Of a stretch of DNA of 64,000 bases, positions 34,018-45,818 are shown piece by piece. Each line of letters starts with the position of its first letter. The stretch's first letter is position 1. The translations under genes were made by a program, and so were the position numbers. A model generated the notes under the pieces. It had not been told where the DNA came from. It was given only the letters and a program-made list of their open reading frames with translations, and made no database searches. This DNA is from Vidua macroura (Eukaryota > Chordata > Aves > Passeriformes > Viduidae): NCBI RefSeq assembly GCF_024509145.1, contig NC_071572.1, positions 104,706,305-104,770,304 of the forward strand, given 5' to 3'.

Positions 34018-36269
34018 CCAGAAATCTTTTTTGCTTACTCTGGTTCCATCAGCACCTGTCCTGTTCATCCTTCAGGATGGTTTTGGTTTCACCACACACC
34101 TTTATTGACAATTGCAAACTCTTAGCTCTTGCCTTACAGATTTTACTGCATACTGAATATATTTTCCTGCACTCCAGTTTTGCAGTTACACAAATCTCCA
34201 TTTGCCTCTTTGTGGCTAGGTAATTTTTTATATATTCATGTTTAGGTGCATATACAAAATTCTTAGCACTGTTACAATGCTATAGAATTCTTATATTCTT
34301 TGTTCTACCTTAATGTGCTTGTGCTCAAGACAAACATGCTTAGTTTACCTCACTTGGTTTCAAACATTATGGATGCCACAGGTGTTTCTGCTGTATTATG
34401 CCAGGAGAAACTCTGCTTTATATAAAATTTGGGATCCTATCTCAGAAATGTAGTGAGCCTGCAGGGTTGGCTAAACAGGATGTTTATTCATAACTGGTTT
34501 TAAATGTCAATAAACCAGGCTTTGCTTGTTTTTTCTTAATTTAAACTTTACTTTGCAGTATTGTGAGACAAAACACAATTGTATTTTATTAGAAATTTCA
34601 TATGAAACCAGTTATATATAAGTGATATTTAGTTATGTAGCTTCAGGGGTTTGGTCTGAATGGAGAACAATATGTAGGCAGGATAACTTCTGATAAGTAA
34701 ATTCAGTTAAAGGACTTCCAAATAAATATGTACAGTAAAATCTATTGTGCATCCAAAGGGACAGAAAGAATTTTTTTTTAAACAAAATAATGAAAAATTT
34801 TGAATTCTAACAGCCCTTTTGCCAAGTCTGGACAGGATGCAATGGCTGTGTGGAAAGAAGAAGAAAATGGTAAGTGGAAACTCTTCATCCACTGTGGTCA
34901 AGGTAGCTGCGTGTCCTGGGGTCTAGACCAAGCAAATGGGTAATAGATGAGATAAAGATATTTTGCTCCTCAGCCCAGTACCTAAAGTACTTAAGGCTTA
35001 GAGAAAAGGCCTAGGATAGCTTTTGCTGTTTTCTCAGATTGCTAGTTTATAGAATTACTTCTGGTATTTATATAAATATATTAGAATATATAATACATAG
35101 ATTATTCAAGTAAAACAGGACTCCTTAAGTTCAGCAAAGGGGTATCACACCTGGGAACACAGAAAGACTGAATAGAAGCCTAACAATATGCAGTATATAA
35201 AGCAAAAAACTTATGGTAAAAAACCAAACCAAACAAAAAAATAATTCTGCATGAGTGGTGCTTTTCTATAAGTGCCTTTTAGCCTCAGATGAAAGACCAA
35301 CATAAAACCATGCAGACAGCCTTATTATGAATGCTGAAGAGGTCATATAGTTATGTTACAGCACTGTTGTGGTGAAGATAATAGGCCCTGATGTGAAGTG
35401 GCATATTTGAAATTAAGCACACTGCCTCATGAGTGTCACTTCAGGGTTTCCCAGATGAGGATGGCTCCCCTTCTGTGGTTCAGGAGCTCAGATTACACAT
35501 GATAGCCTCTGCTCTCCCTTCAACAGACCTAGAAATAGTATTGAACTTGCTTCAGTTTATTCCTGTTCACATGCCAGGATATGCTTCTACTGTAATGGAA
35601 ACTTCATGGTTTTGGTGAGGATGATTAATGGGATTCTCTGTTACAAATTCCTGCTGTGAAACTTTCTGGCATAGTAAGAGTGGCAGAAGCCCTAACAATC
35701 CTGATTTTCCTCCTGAAACATCTGCTATGAATGGAATCTGGGGAGAGACTGGTTGAAAAGAGAAATACAGAGTTCCTTGCTTAAAGTAAAACTATGTGGA
35801 GACAGTTTTTGACCTAAAGCAAGTATCATGCCAGCATACTTAGCCCAGAGTGTTTTCCATAAAAGAAGTATAATGTTTAAATAGAAAAGAAAAATTCAGT
35901 ACCTTTTCCCTGATGGGACTTGGCATTCATTCATATTCTGCAGTCAGGGAGCATGCTTGGGCTATTCAAATACTTACAGTTTAACTAAATGCTCAGGAGA
36001 GAAAGTTCAGCAATTCTGTTCAGCTCTGATAAGCACTGTAGAGCCTAACTTCCTATGTAAACATAATTAAGATGTTACAGGCATTCAGAAATCCACTCTG
36101 TGCCTTCACCATCTCATGTTTCTTTGTTCTTCCTGACACCTGAGCAAGGTTCTGGCACAATGCAGCCCTCCTTCTGTCCTGTCCCTTGGCCATTCATTGC
36201 ACAAAATCCCTGCAGTCATTCCCTGCTGATGGCAGAACATTCTCCAAATAACTTTCATTTGAAAAAAAG
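34018..36269. other. AT-rich non-coding stretch
   Basis: No gene or repeat recognised. The open frames (77 codons or fewer) have no support. Confidence 0.45.
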
Positions 36270-36298
36270 TTTTTGTTTTGGGTTTTTTTTTTTTTGTT

Positions 36299-36338
<40 letters not shown>

Positions 36339-36393
36339 TTTTATTTTTTTTTTGTTGTTTTTTTTTTTTTTGTTTTGTTTTTTTGTTTTTTTC
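36270..36393. repeat. Long poly-T tract, interrupted
   Basis: About 120 bp of T with occasional G and A; the longest uninterrupted run is about 36 T. It produces a poly-Phe open frame that is not a gene. Tracts of this kind are prone to length change and assembly error. Confidence 0.97.
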
Positions 36394-39300
36394 TCATTGG
36401 CTATAATAATATCAACACTGGTCTTACAAGTTTACTTTTAGATTAGTCATCATTATCCTGACGACTGAACATTCTCCTAATTTTAATGCATCAAACTTTA
36501 ATGTTTAAGCCTGCATGGAAGATGCTATTGTCAAGCAAGTGTGTTTCAAATTGTTCTCCTTTGTTATTATAGTTCAGACACTGTCTCTAAGAGTCAGCAA
36601 ATCAGTTAAAATCAGACTTGCCAAAATGTATCCCAGTGCAGTGTTTCCTCTGGGTACTGTTTGTGGCTATTGATTAATTTGTCAGTTAAGTTCTACTTGA
36701 ATGTTCCACAATTTTATCTGCGTAGGTGTTTTAGCTTACATTAACAATGCCACTAAAGGAGGTCAACATCTGCCTCTTTATCTCATGTTGATCAATTTAC
36801 TTAAGCATTCCTAGGACCAATTTAACTACCACCTTCTTTCCAACTCATTCCTCTGTTTGTTGATCTATTTCTTTCCTTGCTGAACAGATGGAGGAGAGAC
36901 CTGTGGGAAAAGGTGAAATCCTCTCGGTCTTTTATCAATAATTTCAACAATTTTTATACCTTTCTGTAGAAGAACTCCTGGGCCACATCATGCTGGAGAG
37001 AGGTTGTCTGTCAGGGTACATTGTGAATACCTTACTGTTATTAACTACTGGCCTGTAATACTAATGTATAAGAAATAGCCAAAAATATGCTCTAATAAAA
37101 AAAAGGAAAAAAAAAAAAGAAAAAAAATCCATAGATTTAAGATCTGGTTTTGTTGCACTTCTGAATAAACAAAGAGATAACATAATTGGAATTCAGCTTG
37201 CAGAATTAAAGGCTGGACTGAATGGCAAAATTAATCGTTTGTGGTTATTCATGGACCAAATGAGTGGATATATAATAGAATATCCCAGTAATGACTTCAA
37301 AAAACAGACTTTACATGATAAAGAGATAGCAGAGTATGAAGAATGTACCTGTCAAATCTATTGTTGTATCTGGATTTGATATTAATCTTCCATAGAATAA
37401 TCTTTGACAGTGCTATTTAGAAATACTGTAAAAAGTAATATAATGTTCAGTATCTCTTATTGTCATGCACTTGTCAGCCTGTTTATATCTTATACTTTGT
37501 ATTTCTTTCATTTATAGATCTTAAATGATGAAAAGGCTAAAATGAAGTCATTAAAATGATAATGCCCTCAAAGGACTCTATTTTTCCATTCTTATTCATA
37601 ACAATTAGTAACTTATCCCATGGTTAATCCATTTACATTAAATAGTAGGTATCAAGAATATAAATGCAGCGCAGAAAGTATAATCAGGAAAAAGATTATG
37701 CAAATTTAAAGGAACCCCATCAAAGCACAAAAAAATGATCAGTTTTATTTCAGTAGCTAGAGAAATGGAAATGTAAGTCTAAATCTAGCAAAAAATTTGT
37801 GTTCCCACCCAACCATAAAATCAAAATTTTATGGTCACTTTACTGATAGTGAATGCCCATTGCATTTTAACAGATTTTCTAGACTGAATTCTGTTTCTGC
37901 AAGAATGACAGTATTCCTTTTGACTACAGAATGGTTTGGATCAAGCAGCCTTACTCAATTTGCATCTAATGATTTTATTTCTATTGTGTAAATATGGCCC
38001 TGGTTAAAAATCATCTGTTGTCTTAAAATTAAAGGAGAGAAAATTCTAATGGTGATTTTTTAGCCAAAAAAAGGCTATTACTAATGCTGCTAGTCTTGGG
38101 GTTGAATTTGTCTTTAAAACCTTAAAAGAAAGAGGTTTGGAATGAAAGTTTCTCTCAATTTTGAGATAAAATTGTCTGTCTATGCAAGAAAGTTTTGGTA
38201 AAGACTGGATTTTTTCCTTGTTACGATTGCTCTGGAGAGAAATTCTACTTAGCTTGATTTTAGAAACCCTAAGATATAGAGATTCAAAGAGTCTTTTGTA
38301 ATTTTTTTTTATGAGTGTAATTTTTTTAATAGTGTCATTTTGAACTAGGAGATCTGTGTGGTTTCTCTACTACAGCATGTATGTGCTACTTGCATGAATG
38401 TAAGAGGAATGAGTGACTCTGCCTACTGTTTTTCCTTATTTTACAGGGAAAAAAATCATCCTTAAACAAACAACTCCTGCTCACCTGTCCCATACTGGCA
38501 AGCTTTCTTTGGAAAAAGTGAGAAATATTATGAAAGTCAAGAAGCTAGTGACTCACAGAATGTAAATACAGCATCTATTTGATCTTGCATACTTCATCTA
38601 TCACAAAATATTTAGCTGAAGATGTGAAAAGAGACCTAAGGTATCTATAAGAAAGGGAATCTTCAAAATGTCTTCAATATGGTCTTTGGAATTCTTAATT
38701 CCTTTGTAAAAGAAGTCCTATGCAAAAAAAGCCAAAATAAAACAAAATACAGCAGCACCGCTAACACCACCACCAAAAAACCCAACCCACAAAGCAACAA
38801 ACCAAAAGAACCTTTTGTGCTATATTTCTATAATGACATTTAGATCTAGCACCCTCTGAGAGGGTGAAATTAACTGGAGTTACTTCTATGTCTGATAAAG
38901 ATGGCTTCATATTTTGCTTGACTTTAAAGCCTCTAAAATTCTATTAAGCAGCTGCAAAAAGCTTGGCATTGATCTGCAACTCTTGTTAGTAGGTTTTTCC
39001 TAGGAGAGAGTCTTGTTACTGTGAAGAATTGCTTATATTAGGGGTTATGGAACCAATCCCACTTAAAATCCTACTTAAAAATTTGAACCTTATATGTGGC
39101 AGAAGACACACTGAAGTTAGTGATAAATAATTTGTGATAAATAATAGTGATAAGATGGATCAACAAGCAATAGGTGATTATTTTAATATTTTTAAAATTT
39201 TCTTTGTGATGCATCCACAAAAGCCATTGTTTCGCCCTGTTAAACTAGGAGATGTGGGAATTAGGTCTTTAAGGGATAAGCAATTGACATACATTTGTAA

Positions 39301-42053
39301 GATGTGTCATTTGTCTCAGGAATTCTGTGAAGTTCTTTGGTGAAGGAAAATATCTTTTTTGTAGCAGATTATTTCTGAAAACATTACATACAGAATTATC
39401 ATAATAAGACATGTATAGCACATAGATTTAGGTTCAAAAGAACTGCTTTTGAATTTATTATTTTTGAACCAAAGCTGGAGACTTGCCTCACTGTTGGATA
39501 AGTTGATAAGAGTATATTTTAAATCCATCACTGTCCCCAGTCTAAGTAGTCACCCATTTCTTAAGTGCATGCTATTGGAATTAGGGACTGATATTCCTTC
39601 AGTCTAGGTATACACTTCCAGTGTAAAGATCCCAAACTAGTAAAGATAAGAAAGAAATATAGGGACTTGCCCAGAGTACTGAAGAAGAAGAAAAATTGAC
39701 TTCTTCCCCAGTGTGCAATCTCACAATTGCCTTCCTGACAGATAAGAATTTCTCCATGGAAAGTCAGTGAAATGTCTGCAGGGAAAGGAGGGAAGATTCA
39801 TATTTCTCACTTCTGAATACTTCATGTAGACTTTCAAATTAACCAGCTGGTTTTCTTACATTTATTTTTTCTGATCAATATAGATTTTGTTTCAGGGAGT
39901 CTGATTCAAAGTGAAAGACTAACCTTTTAATGATTATCTAATTAATTAGAGTTCTAGAGCTGATGAAAAGGCTCTTGTGAATGCATTGGAGAGAAGAAGT
40001 TACCCTCCAGCCTGGAATCAAAGAGCATGAGATAATATGTACCATACTTAGACATCTTGTGCATTAATTCTGTAGCATCTTTGAGTAGGATAAGGCATTT
40101 TTGTCATTATGGTTGTTACTGAAGGTCAGTTAAAGACTTGTGGAGACTGTCCCACTGCTCTGGCCAGGAGTTCTCTCACATGAAATCAATGGTTGCCTTG
40201 TCCAAACTGAAGTTGGGAAAATGTAAACATAATTCTTTAATAGACAATATCTTGATTTATAGCAAGGAAATAAGACAATCGTGGGTGGGGGAAAGATGAC
40301 AATGAACAGTCCCTTGCTTTTATCTCCCACAGATTAGAGAGATCCCTAAACTGGATCATCTGGGAAAAGTCTTCTCTTTTCATGTTTGGCTTCCTTGAAC
40401 TGAAGCAGTGTGAGGAATACAAAACACAAAAATATCTACAAATTTTTTGAGATTTCTAGCAGAGCAGCAAAAATGCATTTCCAGCTGAAATTAACCAGCC
40501 GGTCAGGTGGAAAAAGCTTTTGGATGCAAATTAATAGAAACTTCAGAAATATGTTTGTTTCTTTGCCTATTAAGCTCCTCTCTCATGAGCTCATAATGAT
40601 GACTAAAAAAAAAGTAAAAAAAAGCCCACCAAGTGAAGTCGCAGAGGTGCTGATTTGTCTTTTTGTTTGATGGTATATGCCCCTGCTTAGGTTAGAATTA
40701 TTTGTATTTAAAACAGTTCAGGTAGTTTGTCTTAAAACCAAGGAGAGAGAGAAAACTGGAAGAGCTGGTAGAGTAGCAACAAAGACATGCAGAAGCAGAG
40801 CTGCACTTCACAGCTTTGGAACAGTGGTGACTCTTTGGGCGCTGTAGGCTCCAGCAGAACTTCAGAGCAGCTGGAATTCATCAGGACTAGCAAGCTAAGG
40901 GGGTCATCATGGATGCTGAGAATCCCAGTCTATGTGCTGTCCCTCAAAGGCATGGACTGCCATATCCAGAATAGCCATTCTTGCTGAGGTATTTGTCAGC
41001 TCTTTCTGATTTATCTGTATTCTTTTTAACAAAACTTTATTGTTTGACAAAGAGCAATAAATATGAATCCTAAGGAACACATGACATCACATAAGACCTA
41101 AACTTCAGAGTGCTTCACAGTCACAGCTCAGACCAGGACACAGCATAACAACCACTTTCATAACACAAAAATGAAACCTCTGGTAGTCATATACACAGGT
41201 GAGTTGTTTGCAGTCACTGTCTACATGCTTTGTCTCGGTGGATCAGAAGGTCCCTCTCATCTGCATGTATGAGTCAGTAGATGTTTAGCAAGTCAGTATT
41301 TTCACTCATATTCCTCTAGCATAACTCAAAGACATCAATGGTGAATAGGTTGTCCCAGAAACACTGGGGATTGAAGAGATAAAAATTCAGTCAGCTTCCC
41401 TTCAGTCTCTTTAGGGCTCTGCTGAGAAAAACAGTGTTGTGTCATGCCATGATAGTAGATGTAAAGAGTTACCTTGTCAAAAAGTACATTTTTACATTTC
41501 ATTCACTCGTTCATCTGCCATTACTGTTGGTAAAGTGAAAATGCCAGCAGGAGTTCTGGCCAGGCCCAGAAGAGCTGTACATGAAGTAGCCATCAGCTTC
41601 CAGAGATGTCTAGCTCTACTCAGGACAATGCACAGATCCCTAGCATGGTTTTTAACTCTTTTTTAAAATTCTTTTAGTTAGTCCAAGCCCCGTTGATTTC
41701 TTCTGCCCTTCTTGATATCTAGCAATGCTTTCCAAACATGTTTTATTTTGATTACTGAAATATAGGCTATGAAAATGATTCTGAATATGAAGTAGAAGTT
41801 TTACTTTGTGCACAGGAAACTATGTGCCTTCTCAAGAGGCTGCGAAAAAAATTGTGAGAAACTTAAATCATCCTCTGACATCCAGCCAGCTTCCAGGATG
41901 AACTTAGGGAAGAAAGAACTGAGAGGTTCCTTTAATGCTGCAAAAAACAGTGAGGGACTTATTAATGGGAAGCTGTTTCCATTAGTGAGAAATGGAAAGT
42001 TGTACATGAATTCAAAACATTGCAATCTTTTGCTCAAGTCAGTGTTAAAAAAG

Positions 42054-42087
<34 letters not shown>

Positions 42088-43534
42088 ATTCCTGTTAAAA
42101 GAGATTCCAGATGGCGTTTCCCTAGGATACAAGAAATCCTCTTTACAATCCTGATAGAAATTGATAAGTTCCAGCTGCAATCCAGTTTTTAAAATGGGGA
42201 ATGAAAAAGAAAAATTCCTTTAGTATTTATTCTACCTTTCACTGGCAGCGTGTTGAAAATGTTGGATACAATACCAAGAGTGTTTCCTGCATGCCCCATA
42301 ACAATGGCCAAGGGTCTAACCAAGGCTCTAAGAATATGTACTTGAAAGTTACCTGACTAAAAATTATATGCTGCAGTGCTTAGATACTTTCATGGTGTAC
42401 CTTGAGGTTGAAGGCACAGAGCAGCATAAAATTCTTAGATCTATTCTTGACCAAGGTTGTAATCAACTGCTTGGTTTGGGAGAACATATCATTTTACTTT
42501 ATAGGTTTTTAGAGGTGTTTGTTGGATGCATTTTTTTTTTTTTTTTCCAGTTCTGGGTTTTATTATTGTTCAGCACAATTCTGATCTTTATTAGACCATT
42601 CTGTTAAATTGTCTTTCTGAATTCCCTAGCTCTTAACAAACAACTGCCCTTCTTAAAATATTTTTCCAGTGCTGTGGATATTGCATCTTCTCCCCGCTGT
42701 GTTGTATTGAATTGCTTTTTTGATTTACTAATGGTCTACATTAATTCTAAAACTCCCTTTGGTGTTGATGACTGGAATGAAGCAGCACACCAGCTGAGAT
42801 ATATCATTGTATATATACATACATATATATATACATTTGAAATTCATGCTTTAAATCAATAAGGAGGCAGTAGAGCTGAAGATGATGGTTGTGTAACTTA
42901 ATGCTGCACCATGAGAAAAATAATAGCTTTAAAACACTTTTCCCAATGCCCATCTGTAATTTGAAGATGACTGTTAGTCACAATACCTGATTACTCACTG
43001 TGAAGAAAATACTTAAATATATGGGACCTACTGATATAAATGAACAGAATTTGTCTGAAAGTGAAAAGTTCAGCGTGTAAGTACCCCTAATTGACATCTG
43101 CAAGGAACTCTGATTTCAGTGTCTTAGAAAGGGGCAGAGAGATTGTGGCTTTCCCTCTCTTCTCATGGCTCCAGTTTGAAAACAAAGTGCTGGTGGGCCA
43201 AACAGACCTGACCCATTTGCTGCACAGATCAGTGCCTGGAAATCTCTCAGTAGCTCTGTACCCAGATATGTTCATAGACACAGCAACCTCCTTCATGGAA
43301 AGATTGCCCAGGACACAGAAGCAGTCTGTTCTGATAAGCAGAAACCCAACAGGCCTGACAAAACCCTGCCTTGATTCACTATGATCATCTTGAATGTGCT
43401 CATAGATAAAAAGGAATTCTAGAAAGGTGAAAGACAGGAGAAGTTATGCAGATAGTAAATAGTCATATTGCCAGGGCATGCAGCTATGGGATTATGAAAA
43501 CCACAGCTCAGCTGGGCATGAACACCCCTCCTAT
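36394..43534. other. Long AT-rich stretch, no recognised feature
   Basis: Seven kilobases without a transposon or gene that I can identify. Minor items are an interrupted A run at 37098-37127, an A29 run at 42057-42085 and a T17 run at 42531-42547. The open frames of 60-113 codons show no domains. The lack of recognisable repeats over this length could reflect old unique sequence or repeats too decayed to read. Confidence 0.45.
42057..42085. repeat. poly-A run (A29)
   Basis: Twenty-nine consecutive A, ending in GAATTC. It could be the tail of a plus-strand retrocopy. A 96-codon open frame runs into it from 41808, but it has no recognisable protein and no AATAAA shortly before the run, so I list it only as a repeat. 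Confidence 0.95.
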
Positions 43535-43905
43535 TAGCAAAGGTTGAGAAAATTGGGATTGTTGAGCCTGGAAAAAGGAAGGCCTCAGGATGACCTAATT
43601 GCTGCCTTTCAGTCCCATCACAAGGGCCTGTAGTGACAGGACAAGGGGAAATGGCTTCAAACTGACAGAAAGTATGTTTAGCTGAGATATTAGGAAGGAA
43701 TTCTTTGCCATGAGGGTGGTGAGACCCTGGCACAGGCTGCCCAGAGAAGCTGTGGCTGCCCCATCCCTGGAAGTGTCCAAGGCCAGCTTGGATAGAGCTC
43801 TGAGCAACCTGGTCTAGTGGAAGGTGTCCCTGCCAATGGCAGAGGCTTCGAATGTGATGATCGTCAAGGTCTCTTCCAATCCAAACCATTCTATGATTCT
43901 ATGAC
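43535..43905 (+). mobile_element. CR1 LINE fragment with complete 3' tail
   Basis: Plus-strand landmarks in order: 'ttgttgagcctggaaaaagg', 'ctgcctttcagt', 'gacaggacaaggggaaatgg', 'catgagggtggtgagaccct', 'ggcacaggctgcccagagaa', 'ctgtggctgccccatccctg', 'aaggtgtccctgcc' and the tail 'cattctatgattctatga'. The tail repeat is intact, and this is one of the cleaner copies. It belongs to the subfamily with 'gtgagaccctggcacaggct'. The long minus-strand frame over it (43419-43889) is an artefact of the repeat. Confidence 0.95.
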
Positions 43906-44239
43906 ACAAAAGACATTTCTTTGGGTCTGTTGGCAGCAAATGTGTGTGTGTACTGAAAAATGAAGGAACCAAAAAGTTCAAAGTGTCTTTTTTAACCTTC
44001 ACTTTAGAGTCAGGGTTTGCTCTTAGGCTCCCTCATACCTGTTCTTAGTGGTAGAGCCTGGGAGGATGAAAAAAGGGACATGTCCCATGTAAAAAGGGAC
44101 AGAAGGACTTGTTTAGACGAAGGAAGAGATGGCTTAGAGGGAGCTTACTGCTGGCTTTGCTGCCTGATGGGTTGTGTGTTGTTACAGCAAAGATTAAGTC
44201 AGAAACATTCAGAAAAATGAAACAGTATTTAGAGAATAA

Positions 44240-44645
44240 GTCCTTTGATGAGTGGCTGAGGGAGCTGGGGGTGTTTAGCCTGGAGAAAAGGGGGTTCTGG
44301 GGAGACCTTCTCGCTCTCTACAACTCCCTGAAAGGAGTGTGCAGCTAGGTGGGGATTGGTCTCTACTCCCAGGGAAGTTGTGACAGGACAAGAGGACGTG
44401 GCCTCAAACTGCAGCAGAGGAGGTTCAGGGTGGAATCAGGAGGAACTTCTTCACAGAAGGGGTTGTTAGATATTGGACTGGGCTGTCCTGGCATGTGGTA
44501 GAGTAGCCATCCCTGGAGGTGTTAAAGAAAAGCCTGGACATGGCACTTAATTCTCTGTCTACTTGACAAAGTAGTGACTAGTCAGAGGTTGGACTCAATA
44601 GTCTCAGAGATTTTTTCCAGTCTAAATGATTCTGTGCTTCTGTGA
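44240..44645 (+). mobile_element. CR1 LINE fragment, 3' end
   Basis: Landmarks are 'gatgagtggctgagggagct', 'gtttagcctggagaaaaggg', 'ctctctacaactccctgaaa', 'gtgacaggacaagaggacgt', 'cagcagaggaggttcaggg', 'ggaacttcttcacagaaggg' and 'aggttggactcaatag', ending with a decayed tail near 'aatgattctgtgcttctgtg'. It lies 330 bp after another plus-strand CR1 of a different subfamily, so the two are independent insertions. Confidence 0.94.
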
Positions 44646-45341
44646 CTCCAGAGGTTCACACAGGCTCATAAGAGCAGGGAGGCTCAGAGAGACACAAGCT
44701 TAACATGGGAAATTCCAGGTATGAGGAAATATTATTTTCTCAGTGAGGCACAGGATACTCAGAAATACTGTGAGGTCTCTGTCACTGGACAGTAAGGATT
44801 CAGCTAGACAAAATGACCTAGAGCAGTTTGTAGTTGATCCAGCTTTGAGAAGAAGGTAGGAGAAAATAACCTTCAGAGGTCCCTTGAAACCTAATTGTAA
44901 GATGCCATCTTTTATGCTTACTCTTACCAAATGATTCTTCTGGGGATACCTTCTGTTTTTACAAAAATCTGGCAAATATAACATTGGAGACATTATTGAA
45001 ATGAGTATATGGCTTGAAGGGTTTCAGGAGCGGGATTGTCACTATCCTTGCAAGAGTCCTGGTTTCTGGCTGATTTGAAGCAATATTTCATCAGTCATTT
45101 TCAAAGTGAATAAGTTTTCAGGTAAGTATTGAAGTTTTATTGGCTTGTAGATGGAATTGGAATAATTTAGAAAGAGATGTGAGACACACCTCTTTGTCAA
45201 GAAATGCTTTTGCGTCTTAAATGAGTATGAAAAAGTGCTCTTAAGTAAAAGCTTTTCTGTGACTGACTGGGAAAATGTAACAGAACCTAAAGCCATAAGG
45301 TACAAATGTGCTCTTTTGTTGTCTTTCAACATATGTCTTCC
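44646..45341. other. AT-rich non-coding stretch
   Basis: Nothing recognisable. Confidence 0.45.
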
Positions 45342-45436
45342 TTGTTGTTTTTTTGTTTGTTTTTTTTTGTTGTTTTTTTTTTTTTTTTTTTGTGTGTGTG
45401 TTTTTTTTTGTTTTGTTTGTTTGTTTGTTTGTTTTC
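45342..45436. repeat. T/G low-complexity tract
   Basis: TTTG and poly-T blocks with a short TGTGTGTGTG core. Open frames here on both strands come from the repeat. Confidence 0.95.
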
Positions 45437-45569
45437 CTAGCTCTAGATCTCTGCTTGTGTTTCTTTTGGTTTCTTTCTGGACCATTTCAGAGAGCCAAAC
45501 TCTCTGAAGAGTACCCAGACCTTACACTGATGGGAATAGTTTAACCCCAAGTTCTGGAGGGGAGGTTCA

Positions 45570-45710
45570 AGATAGAATGGACATTAAGATCATCTCATTC
45601 CAAACCCCGCTGCCATGGGCAGAGACACCTTCCGTCAGACAAGCTTACTCAGAACCCCATCCAACTTGGCCTTGAACATTTCCAGGGATGGGCCACCCTC
45701 ACAGAGAAGA
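45570..45710 (-). mobile_element. CR1 LINE fragment, internal to 3' region
   Basis: Reversed CR1 landmarks: 'catctcattccaaaccccgc', 'gccatgggcagagacacctt', 'ccatccaacttggccttgaa' and 'catttccagggatgggccac'. The terminal tail repeat at the left is nearly gone. Short and old. Confidence 0.88.
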
Positions 45711-45799
45711 AATATGGAAATATAACATTTGAGCTTTGATTCAGTCTTCACTGAATTAATGAAGTATAGAAATTAAACATATGAAATTACCTTGTGATT

Positions 45800-45818
45800 C
45801 CCCCCCCCACCCACCCCC
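45800..45818. repeat. C-rich run, possible G-quadruplex on minus strand
   Basis: C9-A-C3-A-C5. The minus strand has G5, G3 and G9 runs separated by single T; the G9 run can supply two strands. This fits a compact intramolecular quadruplex. Confidence 0.6.

Noticed and set aside
36100..36441. 113-codon frame ending in poly-Phe
   Set aside because: Half of it is the poly-T tract and the rest shows no domain.
41808..42098. Open frame running into the A29 run, as a possible retrocopy
   Set aside because: No recognisable parent protein, no AATAAA just before the A run and no flanking target duplication seen.
43419..43889. 156-codon minus-strand frame
   Set aside because: It is antisense to a CR1 element.
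45042..45544. Open frames of 78-147 codons on both strands
   Set aside because: They cross the T/G low-complexity tract and have no protein-like features outside it.
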